Assembly (NCBI GenBank): GCA_911728455.2
Contig: OU452225.1
Span: 9,522,106-9,586,105 of the forward strand
Length of the DNA: 64,000 nt
DNA from: Marthasterias glacialis
Lineage: Eukaryota > Echinodermata > Asteroidea > Forcipulatida > Asteriidae
Reading direction: 5' to 3'
Of the stretch, positions 51,745-64,000 are shown piece by piece. The stretch's first letter is position 1. Each line of letters begins with the position of its first letter. The notes under the pieces were generated by a model, which worked only from the letters and a program-made list of their open reading frames with translations, was not told where the DNA came from and made no database searches. A program made the position numbers and the translations under genes.

Positions 51745-54700
51745 CTTATTGCATTATATGTCTACTTTCAGACTTGGCAGAATAAATACCATTAACTAAT
51801 GCACCGGCTAGGACTGATGTGAAAGATTTTATTTTTGAGCAATATCATGGTTATGTAAAATATCGATCACAGGTATCAAAAATCTGGTCTTCTGAAATAA
51901 AGTCTGTGACTGGTGTTGAGATTTATCATTATTGATTTCAACACATCAAATTATGAAGAGCTGTCGGCAAATTTCTTACACCTGTGGTCAATATATAGTC
52001 TTGTAACTTAAATGTCAGACTCACCTTTGTGCACTCCAAGACTGTTGTTTTTTCAAAGCAGACGAAAATGACAAGTTGGGCACAGCCGGAAGCCGATGGA
52101 AGACAATGGCATAATTAGAGTAATAGTCCTTTTTTTCATTGAAGATCGAGAGCCATCCAGTTTGATCACCTCCAAAATAAATCAGTTTGAAACGTCGATC
52201 CGAACTAAATCACTTCCTTGCAATCAGTTTTTTCTTGGACGCGCAGACAGGAATGTTGGATTTCAGTGCTGCACTGTTAAATGGCGAAGATTGTGGAAAA
52301 TTTAGTAAATATCGCCCGAGTTTACTGCACAGGACCAGGGTTAAAGAGCAAGATTATAAAGTTGCTATCTGGTATGATCTGTGGGCCAGGTAGCCAAAGG
52401 GAACAAAGTGCAAACCAGTATTAAATCAAGGTTGAGGTAAATAGGTTACAGAAGTGGCAACAAAAACATTTGAATTGGTCGGTTCTCAAACGTATAACAC
52501 TTGTCATTACGTTATGTGGACATGCATTACATGCGTGTTAAATGATGGACAATAGGACTGGAATTTGCCAACTTTCATACACGATTCGGTATAAAGATCA
52601 ACTCTAGGTTGATGTTACTTTTGTGAAACAAACGTAGACCAAGGACAGACAAAGAGCATACACGGGGAAGCTACATGTTTGTGGCCCAAACAAACAATAC
52701 ATCCACTGGAGTGGCAGTGGTTTGAGATAGTTATCAAAAACACTTGCATAGAAACTGGGAGGTAATCGAGTAGGATTGTGAGTGGGCCATGCAAATTAAT
52801 ATCTTTCGTTCACGGAAGTAGATAGACTGAACTGATCAACTTACTGCGAAATCATGGTCGTGTTTTTTTTTTTCAATGGTCACGCATGGTGAGCGTACGC
52901 TGTGAATGACATCATCCGTGCCAGGTTCAGGCGAGTTCAGGGGAAACCCCTTTTCTATATAGGTAATCGCAGAATGCGGATCCTGATGACCGTCGTTTGT
53001 TGACCCGTACTTGAAGTCTGTTTCACAACATGGCATCAACAACTGAACATTCCCCCAAATCCAGTGAGACTATAAATGGGCAACAAAACAGACAAAATTG
53101 TTATTGTTGGCACACAGCCACGGACGGCTATGTAACTCTTTTCAATGGTGTTTCTTTCAATTTGCCATGGCACTAACAATCAATAAGAAAAACGAGGACA
53201 TCGGCTAATCAGCCAAAGTTTGACTTTAAAAAATAAATCAAAACTCTTCATTTCCTTCGTCCTTCGCAAGCTTAAAAAGCCACCCAGCACGTCTCTTTGT
53301 TGTGGATGCACGGGAGGGAGTCTTTTTTTGTCAGACGTACCCGTCTTCGGAAAACAAACTTTCCGCCTCGAGCATTCAAAGACCAAGTGACGAATTTTAC
53401 AAAGTATTTGATTACAATGTTTACATTCCTTGGAGATTCTAGATCCGACTTATTGGCCAATTTAAACCCTTAAGTTTAAAAAAAATGTTTACAGATTTGA
53501 GAAAGTGATAAGCTTTTATTGGAGGTATTGCACGAAAAAAGTCTGCCATTGATAACTGACAGTATTGAAGAAAACAAAAAAGAATTTTTGTGGAGATCCC
53601 AAAAATAAATCACATTCATCAGCCATGCAAACCATCTTGCATTATTGTTACATGTATTTTGTGCACAGTTTGTGGCATATAAATGCGGAAATTGTTGTAT
53701 TTCTCGTCTTGAAAAAGCATCATCTGTCAAAATTCGTCCAGAGAAAAAAAAATCTTTATAAAAAAAAACATGCTGTCGACAAAAATCGGTCCATGCAACT
53801 TTAAACATTACTTCCAAACAAATACATTTACAGTCACGGAGATAGAAAATTATAGTCGACACATTGCCTGCAAATCTCTTAAAATTTTGCTGCTTGGAAT
53901 TGCTCCTTGATCCTTTTGAAGAGTTGATCATGCAATAAAACACAAGTGTGTAGTGAGTAGTGTTTCAAAAAACAAACATTGCCTCTCGGAAATACAACCA
54001 GCGGAACCTCACTCTGTAAACGGAAACATACGGTCCGCCATTTTGTGGGGTCAAAAACTTTGGGTCGACAAAATGGCGGACCGTGTTCTATCAAGAAATC
54101 AAACAAAAACCACAAATTTTCGAGGGATATTCATGCGAATCTTTATATTCTACCTTTTAAGATATCTTTCAAACAACATTCATTTCATAACGAACGCTTT
54201 TTTATGGCCCAAAAGCGCCCAATCTGAAGGCAACATCTCCCTTTGTTGATTAACACATCATTGACCTTTATCCCGCATTTAACAAAATATTGACTTACGG
54301 GGTGTACTGTTAAATTCCTCGGACATGATTATGAGAACATCCAAAACAACAGCAACAGCAAATAAACACATCACACCGGTTTCCTTTAGCCATTAATGTT
54401 TTCTTTAAAACATGCTTTTAAGTTCCATGTAGCCCAAAGTTATAAAGATATTGTCAAGTATTAATATTAAAAAAAACGGTGAAAAAAGTCAAGCATGCAC
54501 ACAATACTCAGTTCAGAAGCCAACAAAAACAACACATGTACTGCGGCAAGATATAACTGTACAACTTTCAGAACTGAGTTGCTACGTAAATATTTATTTT
54601 TACTGGGAAATAAATAATTGTACAAAATAGAAAATATTGACATAAAAGTCTCAACAATGAACGGCAATGTTATTGTTAATGTCAACAAACCGGGTTTCCA

Positions 54701-55230
54701 GGAACGACTTCTTAACAATGGTGAGGTTCATTCGTGTAAAAGATACGATGATTGGTAACGATAATGTAGTGTTTACAATGGTGTGAGTCATTTCTGGCAA
54801 CAAAAGGTCTAAAACTAGGATCCAAAAAATCTAATGTGCTGGAAGGATGGCTTTTCCACCTTTTGAGTTATTATGTCCTAAGGAGCTTCTTGGAACAGCA
54901 TATTCATCGCTAGAGAAGTAGATTACAGAGCAGCATTTCTTCTTATCTAAAGAAATTACCTTTTTCCACAAGGCAGACAAAAAAAAAGGTCTGGATTCAG
55001 ACAAAGGTCTGAAAATTCTCATCCCTCCGTATTTATGGGTGAAAATTGATAGATTTCAATCTGAAAAAATAGCTGGCAGTATAAAATGTACACCAGTACC
55101 ATTCTTCTCTCCAGAGGAAAAAAATATCGGTGAGAAACAATGCCAAGGTCGATAATCTTTACGCATTTGAAGACCCCTAAATCACAATTGCATATCTTAA
55201 ACTGCTGCTATTGAAATCATTCTATGAGAA
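51745..55230. other. Intergenic, no gene recognised
   Basis: Several open frames of 60-155 residues (the longest at 53476-53943 on -) have no recognisable motif. The only structural feature is the hairpin at 54030-54084. Confidence 0.4.
54030..54084. repeat. 17-bp inverted repeat of a YY1-like motif
   Basis: ACGGTCCGCCATTTTGT at 54030-54046 is perfectly mirrored at 54068-54084 with a 21-bp spacer. CCGCCATTTTG is the YY1 consensus, so this is either a small MITE or a paired regulatory site. Confidence 0.75.
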
Positions 55231-55233
55231 GTG

Positions 55234-55404
55234 CACTGCAAAAACTGGGGTGTTAAATTGATTCTCTTGGTATCTATACGTGACAACACCGACATGGTGT
55301 TAGTTATCCCCATCGCTTTATCGTTGGTAAAAAATTAATACCGTGTCGGTGTTGTCACATATTATACATACCACGGGAACCTTAACACCCCAGTTTTTGC
55401 AGTG
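55234..55404. mobile_element. MITE with CACTGCAAAAACTGGGGTGTTAA ends, copy 2
   Basis: CACTGCAAAAACTGGGGTGT is mirrored by ACACCCCAGTTTTTGCAGTG. The interior hairpin (GTGACAACACCGACATGGTG / CGTGTCGGTGTTGTCAC) is intact and better conserved than in the copy at 20471-20616. Confidence 0.88.
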
Positions 55405-55928
55405 TGTACAAAATCCCCAGTCTCGTTGCCGTGGGATTCCACCTATAACGAAATACTCTCTCTCTACGAAGAATTCTTTCGTTAAAATTTCTGCCTTGCT
55501 CGGCACGTAAAAAAGCCGCCATAACACCCTAGTGCTCCACTTAAGTCAGGTCATACCACGCTTAAATTTAAGACGCGAAAGTAAGCGGGCACATAGCGCA
55601 AATGCTTTTTGAATACCAATCTTTGACTAGTCAGTGAGATTCGTCTTAGTTTGGTGTTAAAGTGGGATGCTCATAGATATCGTGAATACGGCAACTGGAC
55701 GAGGAACTGCAATCTGGAACTCTGATTGGCTATTAAAACGAGCATGAAGTATAAAACGCATACATCTTCAAAATGAATCTTTACGCATGAATGCGTGTGT
55801 TTGAAGGGAACGTATTCACTTTGTTTTTGTTCGTCAGGCATCTGACGTCATGAGTTCCTTAGAGATATGCCCATAATCCATATTGCTATATTGCTGATAG
55901 CCTTAGTCAAGGCTTCCTGGATGATCGA

Positions 55929-56035
55929 TGGTGTACAACACGAACAGCGCCACCAAAACAGTAACACGAAAAAAATATTAGAATGCACTAGTCTTTTTTA
56001 GTGTTAGCCGGTGGTGGCGCTGTTCGTGTTGTACG
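55929..56035. repeat. Inverted repeat GTACAACACGAACAGCGCCACCA
   Basis: TGTACAACACGAACAGCGCC near 55932 is mirrored by GGCGCTGTTCGTGTTGTAC near 56015-56033. This is a small MITE-like hairpin element of about 105 bp. Confidence 0.8.
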
Positions 56036-56386
56036 CTGTCTGGGCAACCGCGAGCGACTTGACTATTAATTAAAAGGTTAAATTGTTTATGGTCAAGCTC
56101 TATGAATTTGACACGTCGACTGAGATCAGGGTACTTGCTTCTATTTTTAGAATATCTATCACAGAGTGAGACGCAGTCTACGCACATACCACTCGAGACA
56201 GAGCGTCTAAGCCGCGTTCGCATTGGATTTAAACCAACACCATGGGTAACTTCCAATGGGTAAAATCTTACTGGTTTCCGCACTTGGATTATTTGACGCG
56301 GGTAAACTAACCGAGACAATAGGGAGGTTCAGCTACACGTATTTACCTGAACGTCAACGCTTACGTATCAAACGTATATTTTCACG

Positions 56387-56650
56387 TCAATATGTCCGTG
56401 CAGTCGACCATACGCGAGCTGGATTGGGCAAAAAGTGATGACGTAATTTTGCAAGGGAGGACCCTACAAGGGATGACCCTACAAGATTAATGGCTCGCAG
56501 CTGAATCCTGTCAAGCAAGGATAAGTGACAAGCTGGAGCACCGGCCCAGATGTGACAACCATTCCATAACTGGACATATCGGCGTAATTCAGAAACAAAG
56601 GGAAGCTCATGTTTACAAACAAAAACTAGAGAAAAACATGAAGTTCGCAA
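56387..56650 (-). pseudogene. LINE C-terminal fragment
   Basis: The minus-strand frame contains VSELRRYVQLWNGCHIWAGA followed by PACHLSLLDRIQLRAINLVG. This matches the pattern found after the reverse transcriptase in many non-LTR elements (Y-x-x-HIWGGAP...LLDRIQ.RA). It is only about 60 residues long and isolated. It is a truncated remnant. Confidence 0.65.
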
Positions 56651-57179
56651 GTTTGCATTGTTTTATTCAAGCATTATTATAGCAGATCGACAATTTTCAA
56701 GGATTTATCCAAATGAAATGAATTGATAAAAAAGGGAAATAACATTGAGTTAAAAGAACGTTAAAATAAAACTTGTAATGCTTTTTAATTAAGCAGTTTT
56801 ATAGTAATAATTACCGATGTGACCATTCATAGAATAACAACCAAAAAAATCATGATCAATAAAATTGTCTCCAACGAGCCACGATCTGGTTATATTGCTC
56901 GCCGAACGTAAATTATGACCCCGTAGACGTAATGATAGTACGTAACTATAAACACAAACTCGACACACACTTCCGCGCACACACACAAACAAAATATGGT
57001 ATCTGAGGTAAAATTGGTTTGGATGATGGTGGCAATGATTCTAATCGTGTGAGGATCGTCTCTGACAAAATATCTGACTTCATATAAAACAGTATCGGTA
57101 CGGGAAAGTCTTTTTCCCAAGGGTCAGACCTAGAGGGTCAAGCCGACCCTGGCTGGGGAAGAACCGAGATAAGACAGAC

Positions 57180-57500
57180 CGATAGTGGCGATTATCGATT
57201 GACCTATATCGACTCACCTATTGATATCGACTAACCTATGGGTATCGTTTAACCTATGGATATCGATTAACCTGTGGATATCGGTTAACCTATTGATGTC
57301 GATTAAAAGCTATGGATATCGATTAACCTACGTGTATGGCTATCGATTACCCTTAGGATATCCACAAACTTTGTGATTTAGTTTTAATGTAAGGCGCTAT
57401 ATAAGTTTTAATTATTATTATTATTATATCGATTAACCTACATGTATGGATATTGATTAACCTATGATATCGATTAACACGGATATCGATTTCAATCTTA
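57180..57500. repeat. Minisatellite of TATCGATTAACCTATGGA
   Basis: Units of about 17-19 bp (ATATCGATTAACCTATGG) are repeated about 13 times with variation and are interrupted by a TTATTATTATTA stretch near 57410-57428. Confidence 0.85.
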
Positions 57501-58122
57501 TTAGCATTACCGTCGTACGCTGTTGGTGGTGGAGGTGGGATATCCATTTCACAGATTTGTCCCATGCGTTTCGTTATTTGTATAAATGTTGCATGATTGG
57601 TGGCAGATTTGTATTATTATTGTTATTATCATTATTATGTTTTCAACCTTGTATTTTCTGTCCATATAAAACGCACCCAGTGGCATTTTCCTTTGAAACG
57701 AGGCATGAACTGCATCATGTGTGAATAAACCCGCCGTTGATGACATTCCGCTGGACGCAATCAACGGATCAGGAAAGGTACCGTGTAGCTTCAATAATAC
57801 TGATGGGACTTTAATTGTAATTCATATTTTTTAAATTACCATTATATTTGAAAAGTTTTTTCATGAAATATTGACCTACATTAGTAGACGTTTTGCCCCT
57901 ACTGAAATTAAGTATATACGTGCCACATTTAACTGTACTTGTGTCTTTATACCCCTATAGGAATGTTTGGGTTTTTGTGTGTGTTTTTTAAATATTTTTG
58001 TAAACATAATTTTATCTATAAAAGCAGCTCTAGATTCACGGCAATAATACTTCTTCAGCGGTCCTATTATAGTATCTGATTGCAATGCTCATGCAAGCAG
58101 ATGGTTGGATGAGATACTGCAT

Positions 58123-60935
58123 TCATATGACAGCTGTATTTGTCACCTGAACTACATCAACCCGCGAGCCAAATGCGGGAGAACTCTTGGAGTGGTGGAG
58201 CACGAATGTCTTTTTAGTCTGCTCAGTTGTTTCCTCAGAACTTTCTTTTTCATTTTTCTCAGCAACACCTGCTTCCAGGGCCCCGGATGAGCTTCGCCGT
58301 TTTCTTGTGGTACTCAGCGGCGACTGGGGTGCTTCTGTAGGGATGTGGTCAACGCTGGAACGACGCTGCCTCTCGAAGTCACAACTTCTCCCCGACACGA
58401 GCCGGGGGAAACTGCTGTTCATCTCTTTCTGTGGAGACCTCCAAATTGCGTTTTGCAGGCTCAGGCCGTAATCACGGTTATTTTGGCCGTTGGCCTGCAT
58501 CCTAGCCCCTACACTATTCAATCTTCCCATATTTGTGCGGGAATCATCTTTCCAATTTGATAGATCTCGACTGGAGGCAGATTGCCACTGGCGGCGCTCT
58601 GTCATCCACTTCTCATGTATTTGCTCGATAGACTCATACATAGAGGAATTTATAGATTCACACGAATCGCTCATATCATATGACTCCACCATCCACCGTA
58701 GTTCTTCAATTGCATCATAAATTGTGAGAAAGTGTTTCAATAAATCCAGGTCTACAGCCCTCAGTGAACTCTGCAAAAAGTTTAAAAAGAAGAGATAGAA
58801 ATTAACACTCGGTCTCGATGCGAGTCAGAACTGACCAGGATTCTGGGGGCTGCCCATTTATGGGTCAGGCTGACCCGGAAACAGGTTTTAAAAAAAGGTT
58901 GATTTTGACTCGGATTCTGATGCGTCAGTTTGACACAGTTTCGGTTGAATTTGACACTGAGGTTCCGGGTCATACTGACCGGGTCAGGCCCGCTGGAATC
59001 CGGGTCAACTTTGACCCGGGAGTATTAAGGGTGTATAACTCTGGAAGATCACAAGTCTGGATTGCAGAAAGAGCAGAGCCTGATTTCAGTGCATTGCGCC
59101 CCCTGGAATTCCACGTTTTTAAGAGTCACGCCGTATGCACAGAATTCTGTTGTAAAAGCAGTCCAATGAAATTGGGCCCGATAATAACAGCTTCCCTACC
59201 CAGTATAAGTTTGCCCATGTGCGTCTTCCAGGTACAAGTAATTTTCATTGACATGAAGCCATTTGAAAGAGTCACCCTTGCATTTTATCACAGACTATTC
59301 AATGTCAGAAAAAAATATTTACATTACAAATTGTCAAACACTATAATACCCAACACACTGTGTTAAGACGAACCACAAACATTGTTTGCAATATTTAAAA
59401 AATTAACACTGCCGCCGAACACGTTCATTCTTAACTACAGTTTTTCATTTTTCATTTTTTTTTTTTTTTTTTGTAATCTATAGCAACATTTCATGAAGTT
59501 GTTTTCAAATCTAAAAATCATGCTGTTTTTCTTCATAAAATGTTGCTGCAAAAGCAAATTAAGAAGTTTGTGCAAAAAAATATGTTTTACGGTCTTTTAA
59601 TTTAAAATCTTTTCTGGGCGACAAATTGTGGCACATTTTTTACTCCAGAATATTATTGCATCATAAAGTTCGAAAAGAAAATACGCACACATTTTAACGA
59701 CAATGCATGCTTCATTGTCAGGAAATCTGGAAAGAAAAATTGTCGTCCCGACAGATCTGTTTGTGGATCGAGTGCTAACAATTTCAGTATTTAAGGAAGG
59801 ATATAATTTTGTAATAATCCATTGTTCCTCGAACCATGGCCAGTGAAGAGGGGATAGATTTTTCTATCCCTTGTTCCTCAAACCTGGCTGGCGAAGAGGA
59901 AGGGATAGATTTTTCTATCCTTTGTTCCTCAAACCCAAATTGTTGTGGTGACTAAACAGAAGACAGAAATAAAATATTCCATTGAAGTGTCCTTTTAGTG
60001 AAATTTTGTCGGTGATTGTATGGCCAAAACAAAACGAATGAAAATCTGCATTCAATTGCAAACAAATAAGTGGAATTCATTCATACTGAAATTGTTAGCC
60101 TTGCAAAATGAGATTTATCTGTAAAATTTGGAGCATGATTTTGACAATTTGGGGGGAGAAAACAGTAAACGAAAAATTCGTAGCTATAACTTCTTTTTTG
60201 TTATTAATTTTCGGTCTAAAAAAGAAAATTTTAAGCTATAAATTTGAAAAATCACAAAAAATTAAAAATTGCAGTTAAAAATGAACTTCGGACTATACAA
60301 GAGTATCACTCTAAAACAAAAGTTAGTCAAAACAGCCTTATTAGTCATTTTAGACCATTTTTGACTAATTTTTGTCAAAATATGGTCTAAAATTACTACC
60401 TGACGCTGTTTTGACTAAGTTAGTTTTTAGAGTGTAGGCCGAGTTATGGGTGGCTGCGTTTGGTCATCAAAATAGTCTACCTATGCCTATGTCATTTTCA
60501 CCATGAGATTAAAAGCAAATTATTGTTGGAACCACTTGCCATACATATCTTGAGTTTGTGACAACTTTCCTGCAGCTTTTCATGCTTGACAACTAGTTGT
60601 TTTACGGGCGATAAATGTCTTAGCGTGACGTCATCGGTGAGAGAATGTCCGATCGCATCCTCGTCCCTCGTTCCCGGCGTCACCATTGTGTTGTCATGAT
60701 TTCTACGATGTGCCACGGGGGTGCTGCACAATGGAGATGCTGGTAGTATTTCGATCGATCCCAATGCGGTTCTACAGAAACCATCACCGATGCTTGAAGG
60801 AGACGATGTAGCTCTCGGTGGCGTATTCAAGTTGTCGAGCATTGGGCGTAACAGGCAGTGGGGGACCGAGGCGCCTAGCTTGCTCTCAATCCCACAAAAA
60901 AGTTCGTCCATGTACTCGGCATCAGTGAGCTCCAT
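58123..60935 (-). CDS. LURAP1-like leucine-rich adaptor protein, 2 exons
   Basis: Exon 1 is 60935-60540 and exon 2 is 58770-58123 on the minus strand, giving 347 residues. Exon 1 carries GIESKLGASVPHCLLRPM (compare the GKVGRKTPEGLLRGL segment of vertebrate LURAP1). Across the junction the sequence HKLKICM|SSLRAVDLDLLKHF continues into LTIYDAIEELRWMVES, aligning without gap to the LRAIDVKILQQL...EAVRWLLEE core of LURAP1/LURAP1L. The rest of exon 2 is Ser/Arg/Gln-rich with two RRSS sites. Vertebrate LURAP1 (about 240 residues) links MRCK kinase to myosin 18A and acts in NF-kB signalling; such a role here is inferred. The intron appears to be GC-AG. The start ATG at 60935 is the first in frame. 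Vertebrate genes LURAP1 and LURAP1L are both candidates, so no symbol is given. Confidence 0.78.
58795..59035. mobile_element. MITE with GGGTCA/TGACCC motifs, copy 2
   Basis: It shares GGGTCAGGCTGACCCGGAAACAGG, GACTCGGATTCTGATG, CCGGGTCATACTGACC and GGAATCCGGGTCAACTTTGACCC with the element at 25700-25935. It lies within the LURAP1-like intron, 25 bp upstream of exon 2 in transcript direction. Confidence 0.65.
59835..59935. repeat. Short tandem duplication of about 50 bp
   Basis: GGGATAGATTTTTCTATCCCTTGTTCCTCAAACC occurs twice in tandem, preceded by a third partial unit. Each unit contains the palindrome GGATAGATTTTTCTATCC. It lies in the LURAP1-like intron. Confidence 0.85.
60307..60434. mobile_element. 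MITE with CACTCTAAAA..AGTTAGTCAAAACAG ends
   Basis: CACTCTAAAACAAAAGTTAG is mirrored by CTAAGTTAGTTTTTAGAGTG, with a further mirrored pair GACCATTTTTGACTAA / TTTGTCAAAATATGGTC inside. It is 128 bp and non-coding, with TA on both outer sides. It lies within the LURAP1-like intron. Confidence 0.75.
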
Positions 60936-60939
60936 CTTG

Positions 60940-61920
60940 GTGTTCTGGAATTGTATGACCCTACCTTAACTATCTGGTCCTCGCTCTGTGTACAGACTAT
61001 ATGACTGAACCCTGATGAGATTAGGCTTGAAATTTGCAGTTCACTTGAGGCACAGAACGCGACGGAGGTTATAAACGTTCCAATGGGTACACACAATGCC
61101 CTGGTACATCAAGAAGTATTTACCTTTGATAGGTGGACTAAAGTTCACAGTCGATAACAAGCTTTAAGCAGAGGTAGGCCTATGCCTATCAGCAAATTTG
61201 GCAATGTAAACAGTCGTGGATTGATGCATAATTTGTGTGTGTGCATATTTAACTGAGTATTATTTCCATTAAAACGGCTAATGTAAAACCTGAAATGTCA
61301 TCAACTTCTTCTTGTTGGAAAACCTTGTCTTTAAATAGCTCTGAATTGAATCCCATGGCGAGCTACCCTAACTGGTATGAATGACTTGGATTTCACGGTG
61401 AAAAGATGAGCGGATCAAAGGTCATTATGTGACAAACGGCCTCGCCTCGTAGCCAAGACTGAACCCAGACAGCTGGGTGCTGGTTGAGGAAATGTTGGTT
61501 GGGTCAACTCAAAACAGTGATGTTTACGCAAGGCTGGCTCAATTGTGAAATATTTTAAGTTCACACTGTACACTGTAATCAGTGCACAAAGCATTCTTCT
61601 TTAGGGTTTACATGACTGAATAGTAATACAATACTTCATGCAGTAAATCATAGGGCTTATAATGCAAACACTGATCGGCTTATATATTTTTGAAGCCTGC
61701 AAATATAATTTATAGGCTTAGTTTGCTCCACATTGCACCGATGGGGGCTAGGCCTATATCATTAACCATTTCTGAGCTAGTATCCAAGAAGTCAATGCAG
61801 TACTTATTAAAAGCAACATGACGTCTCATGGAGTTTGCGGCTTAACTTCTTTTCAACGCAGTTTCGGCGCACTTTCACAAACCAAGAAAATGGAAGTTGT
61901 CAAATTGTTGGTCAACAACA
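60940..61920. other. Upstream flank of the LURAP1-like gene
   Basis: The promoter of the minus-strand gene should lie here. No TATA box at a convincing distance and no second gene are recognised. Confidence 0.35.
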
Positions 61921-61924
61921 TTGG

Positions 61925-62120
61925 CAGTGGCGTAAACAGACATTTTCATTGGGTGGGGATGGGGGAGCAAGATGGGGGCAAAGGTTTAATGTTTGGGGCT
62001 GGGGTGGACTATTTAATGTTATATCGAACCATTCATTAATTTTTGTGCATTTTTCGATTCCATTTGGGGAGGGGCAGGAGGAGGAAAAGAGTGGGTTCTG
62101 AGCGACTGGTTACGTCACTG
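61925..62120. mobile_element. hAT-like MITE, rightmost copy
   Basis: The ends CAGTGGCGTAAAC and GGTTACGTCACTG are inverted repeats of the family. The first five bases of the flanks agree (AACAT), so the 8-bp duplication is partly decayed. The interior is G-rich (GGTGGGGATGGGGGAGC). Confidence 0.65.
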
Positions 62121-62124
62121 AACA

Positions 62125-64000
62125 TCTCACTTTAAGTCTTACAAATAGATTTAAATGTGTTCCTATCGGATATCATGACGATGGCTAGCTAACACAAACT
62201 TGTCGAAAAGGGTTGCACTGTAAACTGATGTGTGACTTGAGAATCATCCGTGGGGCTTGACGAGAGATAATTGCCGTTCGGTGGATCGGGTCTTGAAAAA
62301 GGCGAGTCCATTCGTACGTTATCTGGGGTTCAAGCCGGCAGCAGTTTTATGCGGGTGCGTGCTTCGTTATAAACACACTCACTATTCCATTATACAGGAA
62401 TTGATAACGTCGCGTCAATTTGTTTACACGGGGTTCAGTTCACGTCATTGCGTCATCAAACACTACACAAGTAGTGTTGTATTTTGTATAACAAACACCG
62501 AAGATATCGGGTCACATTTAAAATACGGGTTTATTTTATCGAAGTCTGTGGTAAATTTTACAAACAAAAACGAAAGGTGTTTACGGAAACGTTAATGTCA
62601 ACTTCTAATGGTCGTAAAATAACTGTTCAAACGTAGGGTCGTCGTCAGGTCTTTTTCGGCGTATAATGCTGACTTATAGGCAAAATTACCAAGAAAGTTT
62701 CAGTCGAATACAGTGCCTACTTATTGGGAAAACAGCAACAGCAAAAAAACTGTTACGGTATTTAATTTTCATCAACGTCGAATCCAGCCACGTTTTAGGG
62801 GGGTGACAGCGGGTCACCAACCCCATCTCTGGCCGTATTGAGGGCAGCATTCGCACACAGACTCCCCGGAATTTTCCAAAAGTCCCCCGCAGGCGATCTT
62901 TGGAGATTAAAAATTTTTTGACATACTTTTATTGATTTCTAATCAACGGGGGGGGGGGGCACTTCAGACGAAAACAATTCACAGGACGCTATTACCATTA
63001 CTGTCTTCATAACAAATATCTAGGTCGGATGAAAATTACACAATTTCTTGTAGGGGTCGCCGAAGCAAAGTATCTCCTACTTTTAAGGGGAAATATCATA
63101 CATACAGACATCTAATAAATGTGGATTGTTAAAACAATCTGGGGTTCATCAATCGAATTATACCTCTCCTTGCTACAGTAAAGGTGATTGGGTTAAGACT
63201 AAAGACAGACTATACTTACAGGATGGGGCGGATTAGCTCAATCAGTTGTGCACTTTTTCATAAAGGCGCCAAAAGTGGCACACAGTTAACTTCCCTGGCT
63301 CATACTTGAGGCGAAAGCGAGGCTAATTTTCTTGCGTCACAGTTGCCCAACAGAGCGTACAGAATATTTATTGGGTCACCAAAAATAAATGCGCTTCGCA
63401 TGCTTTGCGTGAAGTAGGCCTAGGGCTTTAGCCGAAGACATTATTTTTTTAGATACAGATTTTAGGCATACATTGATGTGAGTTCTGAACTAACTTTCCC
63501 TGCAGGAAAACCTGTTTATTTTCTCTTCACAATATGTAAAAAAAAAATACTATATATTATATAGTCTTAACACTGGCGCTTGAAAGAGATAATAAACACA
63601 ATTTATCCATCACTCCATCATTTCTGTTGTCTTAATAAGGTAAATGAATCTTACTATAAACATAAATGTTGTTTTTACTGTTGATGAAGTCACAGTGACA
63701 CCATCAAGGCCATTGAAATAGCACTGTGGGGTCTGCGTACGAATCTGTGCGTAGGAGTAGTCATGTGAACAAGCTGGCGTGACTTGATGGGTGTGTACGA
63801 GTTGACCTGTTTTCATTTTCAAATCGCAGAGAGTCTCTGGTGGCACTGAAGGTGCGCAAAAACTATCATAGATGTTGTGAACCCTCAATTTTTTTAATAA
63901 TATTTTTGTTTGGTGGGGGTCATTGCAACACTATGATTTAAAGTTGGTCCTATTTGACTTGGCAAATGGAGGGATGCGCGACTGACACAGCAAACCGGTT
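62125..64000. other. Non-coding stretch at the right edge
   Basis: A G tract (about 62949-62959) and several frames without family resemblance (for example 62257-62595 on +, 63610-63888 on -) are present. A tRNA A-box-like GGATTAGCTCAATCAGTTGT occurs at 63230-63249 without a matching cloverleaf. No gene is called. Confidence 0.4.

Noticed and set aside
58818-59366. 182-residue plus-strand frame over the LURAP1-like intron
   Set aside because: Its first half lies in a MITE and the rest has no family resemblance.
63230-63260. tRNA A-box-like GGATTAGCTCAATCAGTTGT
   Set aside because: No anticodon arm, T-arm or B box follows, so no tRNA or SINE can be supported.
1-64000. CRISPR arrays, bacterial operons, phage or organelle sequence
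   Set aside because: The tandem repeats lack spacers, genes are intron-split, and Pol III genes and eukaryotic transposons are present, so a prokaryotic or organellar reading is excluded.

Overview
The window looks like nuclear DNA of an invertebrate deuterostome, most likely an echinoderm. The evidence is GT-AG introns in every multi-exon gene, a Pol III U6 gene and an interrupted tRNA gene with A/B boxes and T-run terminator, low GC, and a heavy load of short inverted-repeat elements, tRNA-derived SINE pieces and a decayed LINE. The species cannot be fixed from sequence alone.

Left part (1-10.4 kb): a fold-back element (about 1.65-2.33 kb), a second palindromic cluster (3.59-3.79 kb), an intronless-CDS TMEM69 homologue (4468-5316, +), a block of nested inverted-repeat elements (7.8-8.98 kb) and a six-finger C2H2 zinc-finger gene (8973-10325, -) whose stop codon lies inside one of those elements. 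Next (11.75-20.4 kb): a 21-bp satellite, then a ten-exon gene on + (12359-20390). Its reconstructed 698-residue product is a signal peptide, four fibronectin-III-like domains, one membrane span and a 213-residue cytoplasmic tail. The first two domains have the hallmarks of a class II cytokine receptor (interferon/IL-10 receptor and tissue factor family). This is the most interesting object in the window.

Middle (20.4-34 kb): repeat-rich DNA plus a two-exon gene (28475-29267, +) for an unrecognised 75-residue secreted precursor with a dibasic site and a four-cysteine mature peptide. Right half: a six-exon PP2C-like phosphatase gene on - (50522 down to 34419; 566 residues, all exon phases agree). 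Its introns house a tRNA-Ala(CGC) gene (-), a U6 snRNA gene (+), a row of five consistent splice-bounded exons (+, unknown transcript), a dead LINE and several inverted-repeat elements. Finally a two-exon LURAP1-like adaptor gene on - (60935 down to 58123), apparently using a GC-AG intron.

The protein-coding genes have unrelated jobs (mitochondrial membrane protein, transcription factor, cell-surface receptor, secreted peptide, phosphatase, actomyosin/NF-kB adaptor). They do not form an operon-like unit. Exon joins were worked out by hand from splice consensus, phase and family similarity; none is confirmed by transcript data.
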